DNA from: Treponema sp.
GTDB taxonomy: Bacteria > Spirochaetota > Spirochaetia > Treponematales > Breznakiellaceae
Length of the DNA: 16,739 bases
NCBI GenBank assembly: GCA_031283505.1
Contig: JAITBO010000160.1
Location: 1 to 16,739 of the forward strand
Reading direction: 5' to 3'
Below are positions 14,784 to 16,739 of the stretch, piece after piece (position 1 is the stretch's first letter; every line of letters starts with the position of its first letter). A program made the translations under genes and the position numbers. The notes under the pieces were generated by a model. The model made no database searches. It was given only the letters and a program-made list of their open reading frames with translations, and had not been told where the DNA came from.

Positions 14784-14856
14784 GAGTCCGTCCCATCGAA
14801 CCGGAGATTCGCACCGTGCGCATTAGCGCACAGTCAATTAGTTTTGGGACAGACTC
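14784..14856. repeat. Nested hairpin element B, copy 3, overlapping the larB end
   Basis: GAGTCCGTCCCA (14784-14795) pairs with TGGGACAGACTC (14845-14856) with one mismatch. The inner GTGCGC-ATTA-GCGCAC (14816-14831) and the unpaired AGTCAATTAGTTTTGG match the other copies. The left arm has extra bases before the inner hairpin. It overlaps the last codons of larB. Confidence 0.85.
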
Positions 14857-15604
14857 GATGATCCGTTTTTTCGGACTGCGGACATTCCGCCCACATACGG
14901 TTGATCAGGTTCGCCTGATAACCGGCGCCGAAGCCGTTATCTATGTTCACCACCGATATTCCGGGGGAACAGGAATTGAGCATCCCCAGCAGGGCGGAGA
15001 TGCCGCCGAAGGAAGCCCCGTATCCCACGCTCGTGGGCACAGCGATCACCGGCACGGCGACCAGCCCGGCGACGACCGAAGCCAGGGCGCCTTCCATGCC
15101 GGCCACAACGACCACGACCACGGCCTTTCTGATTTCCGGGAGCCGGGCAAAGAGCCGGTATATCCCGGCCACTCCCACATCAGTTGTCAGAATGACACGG
15201 CTCCCCAGGAATTCGGCGGTATTGACCGCCTCCTTCGCCACCGGAAGATCCGAAGTCCCGGCGGCAGCCACCGCCACAAGGCCCTTCCGTTCCCCAGGCG
15301 GCAGGACGCTCCCTATCGTGAGGGTCCGCCCCGTCTCGTCGTACACTGCTTCAGGGAAGCGGCGGAGTATACGCTCTGCCAGGGCCGGCCCGGCCCTGGT
15401 GCCCAGCACGGGCAGGGACAGTTCCCTCATCCTGACCATGACGGCTTCGGCCTGGTCCACGGTCTTCCCCTGGCAGTACACGACCTCCGGGTATCCGGTC
15501 CTCTCCGCCCGCCGGACATCCAGCAACGCAAAGTCGAGAACGCCGTCTCCGAGGACCGAATCCGGCGACAGTGTTTCTGCCGGCGGTATTTCCGGTGACA
15601 CCAT
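14834..15604 (-). CDS. larB: LarB, pyridinium-3,5-biscarboxylate mononucleotide synthase
   Basis: The 256-residue protein resembles the PurE/AIR-carboxylase-like LarB family: PEVVYCQGKT (39-48), AVAAAGTSDLPVAKEA (111-126), VAGMEGALASVVAGL (167-181), VPTSVGYGASFGG (189-201) and LNSC..G..VVNIDNGFGAGY (209-229). LarB carboxylates and hydrolyses nicotinic acid adenine dinucleotide in the first step of nickel-pincer cofactor synthesis; Cys212 is probably the cysteine that attacks the pyridinium. The ATG overlaps the larE stop in a TAATG, so the two are translationally coupled. The C-terminal tail after 'LINRMWAE' is longer than usual, and its last six residues VCPKTN and stop are encoded by repeat element B. 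Confidence 0.93.
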   Translation of the reverse strand: MVSPEIPPAETLSPDSVLGDGVLDFALLDVRRAERTGYPEVVYCQGKTVDQAEAVMVRMRELSLPVLGTRAGPALAERILRRFPEAVYDETGRTLTIGSVLPPGERKGLVAVAAAGTSDLPVAKEAVNTAEFLGSRVILTTDVGVAGIYRLFARLPEIRKAVVVVVVAGMEGALASVVAGLVAVPVIAVPTSVGYGASFGGISALLGMLNSCSPGISVVNIDNGFGAGYQANLINRMWAECPQSEKTDHRVCPKTN

Positions 15605-16464
15605 TACTGCTTGTCCTTGAGGATGCGGTTCAGGTTTCCCATGACGTAACCTTCAAGTTCCAGGGCGACAAACAAAAAACCGCAGGACTTGAGAATCCGG
15701 GAAACCTGATCCGCCAGAGCATCGTCAAAAAAACGCCGCCTTTCTTCCCGATCGACTTCAATCCTCGCAATATCCCCATGGGAACGCACGCGGAACTGCC
15801 TGAAGCCTAAAGACCGCAGATGTTCCTCGGCCTTTTCCACCCTGGCCAGCTTATCCCGGTCTATACGCTCCCCGTAAGGAATGCGGGATGCCAGGCAGGC
15901 GAAAGCCGGCTTGTCCCAGGTGGGCAGGGCGAAGCGCCGGGAAAGCTCCCGGACCTCAGCTTTCCCAAGACCCGCCTCCCGGAGGGGGCTAAAGACGCCG
16001 AGTTCTTCCAGGGCTTTAAGACCCGGACGGTAATCAGAAAGATCATCCCGGTTGGAACCGTCCAGCACGGCAGCGATCCCCCGTTTCCGGGCTTCTTCCA
16101 GGATGCGGCCGAATTCCCGCTTCTTGCAGAAATAACACCGTTCCCCGGAATTCACAGCTATGTCTTCGTCAATCTCCGGTTCTTCAATACATATATGTTC
16201 AATTCCGGTCTGACCGGCGATACGGGCGGCCCAGTCAAGCTCGCTTCCGGGCAACATGGGAGAAACCACGGTAACGGCAATTGCCCGCTTTCCCAGGGCT
16301 GTTACCGCCGCGTGACAGAGAAATGAGCTGTCCACTCCTCCTGAAAAAGCCACCGCCGCGCTCTTCCGTTGGGCGATCACGGCGAGGAGACATTCGTATT
16401 TTTCATCCAAAGTGAAATTTTCAATCTTCCCGGCCTGCATTGCATACTTTTCCTGCACTTCCAT
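15604..16464 (-). CDS. larE: LarE, pyridinium biscarboxylate sulfur transferase, three-cysteine type
   Basis: From the ATG at 16464 the protein has 286 residues, close to the family length. The ATP-pyrophosphatase loop SGGVDSS is at 41-47, with LDGSNRDDLSDYRPG and ACLASRIPYGE further on. LarE adenylates the LarB product and replaces its carboxylate oxygens with sulfur. Cys190 matches the sacrificial cysteine of Lactobacillus LarE, and Cys110 and Cys113 (ERCYFCKK) add a CxxC, as in LarE forms reported to hold a [4Fe-4S] cluster. An upstream ATG at 16542 would add 26 residues but lies only about five bases from the predicted transcription start. ATG 16464 has AGGA nine bases upstream. First gene of the cluster. 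Confidence 0.92.
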   Translation of the reverse strand: MEVQEKYAMQAGKIENFTLDEKYECLLAVIAQRKSAAVAFSGGVDSSFLCHAAVTALGKRAIAVTVVSPMLPGSELDWAARIAGQTGIEHICIEEPEIDEDIAVNSGERCYFCKKREFGRILEEARKRGIAAVLDGSNRDDLSDYRPGLKALEELGVFSPLREAGLGKAEVRELSRRFALPTWDKPAFACLASRIPYGERIDRDKLARVEKAEEHLRSLGFRQFRVRSHGDIARIEVDREERRRFFDDALADQVSRILKSCGFLFVALELEGYVMGNLNRILKDKQ

Positions 16465-16553
16465 AACACGCGATCCTGATAAAAATATGGGGAGTTCATC
16501 TCCAGAATTTCCCTTCACGGGATTATGAGGCGGGGGCTTCATGCCCTTATTTC

Positions 16554-16583
16554 AGCATAGCGGTATAGGGACGAGTTTGTCAA
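16554..16583 (-). promoter_or_regulatory. Sigma-70-type promoter of the lar-cbi operon
   Basis: On the minus strand TTGACA (16578-16583) and TATGCT (16554-16559) are 18 bases apart. The predicted start near 16547 gives a leader of about 80 bases to the larE ATG at 16464. Confidence 0.6.
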
Positions 16584-16594
16584 TACCACGCGTT

Positions 16595-16653
16595 GCCTCA
16601 TAAATAATCTAACCCAAAAGAAGTCATGCCTCAAAATAAAATTCTAACCCAAA
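16595..16653 (-). promoter_or_regulatory. Two direct repeats upstream of the lar promoter
   Basis: GCCTCA-TAAATAATC-TAACCCAAA (16595-16619) and GCCTCA-AAATAAAATTC-TAACCCAAA (16628-16653) repeat at a 33-base spacing, three helical turns, just upstream of the -35 box. They could bind a dimeric or tandem regulator. Activator-type placement is inferred. Confidence 0.4.
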
Positions 16654-16739
16654 TAAACTCTTCTGATGGAGGGATCGGAAGACAATATGAGGTTACCACT
16701 CAACATGAAACAGACACTGACCGGGAATCTTGCTCCCCA
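16644..16739 (-). CDS. Possible C-terminal end of an upstream gene
   Basis: The minus strand is open from the window edge to a TAG at 16644-16646, giving 31 residues that include CFMLSGNLILSSDPSIRRVY. It would end in the direct-repeat region upstream of the lar promoter. The plus strand is also open over the same bases from an ATG at 16626, so coding in either direction is uncertain. No family is recognised. Confidence 0.2.
   Translation of the reverse strand, partial: WGARFPVSVCFMLSGNLILSSDPSIRRVYLG

Noticed and set aside
14652..14833. A cobalamin or NiCo riboswitch upstream of cbiM
   Set aside because: No cobalamin-box or NiCo-type conserved motif is recognisable. The region is explained by hairpin elements A, middle and B.
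6680..14856. Whether the hairpin repeats are a CRISPR array
   Set aside because: The copies are kilobases apart and not regularly spaced, there are no spacers of fixed length, and no cas-like gene is in the window.
14816..15620. Plus-strand open frames opposite larB
   Set aside because: The products are Gly/His/Arg or Thr/Ser-rich with no family pattern, while the minus strand encodes a clear LarB.
16626..16739. Plus-strand open frame from an ATG to the window edge (MPQNKILTQINSSDGG...)
   Set aside because: It starts inside the direct repeat, lacks a good ribosome-binding site, and the minus strand is also open there. It is too short to decide.

Overview
The window looks like chromosomal DNA from a spirochete of the Treponema group, probably a termite-gut-type lineage. 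This is inferred from gene content, not from a database match: a HAMP/SpoIIE-type phosphatase, a DUF4912 gene paired with a GH57/DUF1957 gene, a large lipoprotein with glycine-rich 'FTM.GG.ISGN...GGGV' repeats, and many structured intergenic repeats. GC content is moderate to high. Intergenic regions are long and rich in hairpins.

Layout. (1) Bases 1-137 (-) hold the N-terminus of a probable transposase cut by the window edge, followed by AT-rich sequence that may be an insertion-sequence end. (2) Bases 435-3450 (-) are a two-gene unit: a membrane-bound SpoIIE-family Ser/Thr phosphatase, then a small coiled-coil protein. (3) Bases 3451-3634 carry two near-perfect palindromes. (4) Bases 3635-6180 (-) hold a DUF4912 gene followed by a GH57 alpha-glucan branching-enzyme-like gene. 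In the GH57 protein the usual catalytic Asp position is Asn. (5) Bases 6181-6937 hold a possible degraded small ORF and a nested hairpin. (6) Bases 6938-8404 (+) encode a sodium:solute symporter. (7) Bases 8405-9166 have no gene and are packed with hairpin repeats. (8) Bases 9167-11896 (+) encode a beta-helix-repeat lipoprotein. (9) Bases 12050-16464 (-) are a nickel-pincer-cofactor cluster in the order larE, larB, cbiM (with PDGLE domain), cbiQ, cbiO.

How the genes work together. The lar cluster couples nickel import (an ECF-type CbiMQO transporter) to two enzymes of nickel-pincer nucleotide synthesis: LarB carboxylates and hydrolyses nicotinate adenine dinucleotide, and LarE adds sulfur. 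LarC and LarA are not in the window. LarE has three cysteines (a CxxC pair plus the classic position), which fits the iron-sulfur-cluster type of LarE rather than the sacrificial-cysteine type. The cbiO reading frame has no ATG, GTG or TTG at its expected start.

The most unusual pattern is a family of palindromic elements. A composite of hairpin A, a middle hairpin, and nested hairpin B occurs at 8747-8897 and again at 14687-14856, with a solo B at 6680-6730. Between copies several stem changes are matched on the opposite arm, while a single-stranded core (GTCAATTAGTTTTGG) stays fixed. One copy lies inside the lar operon and supplies the last six codons and the stop of larB. A second, GC-rich repeat (330-435 and 8574-8676) sits downstream of two unrelated genes in the same orientation relative to each.
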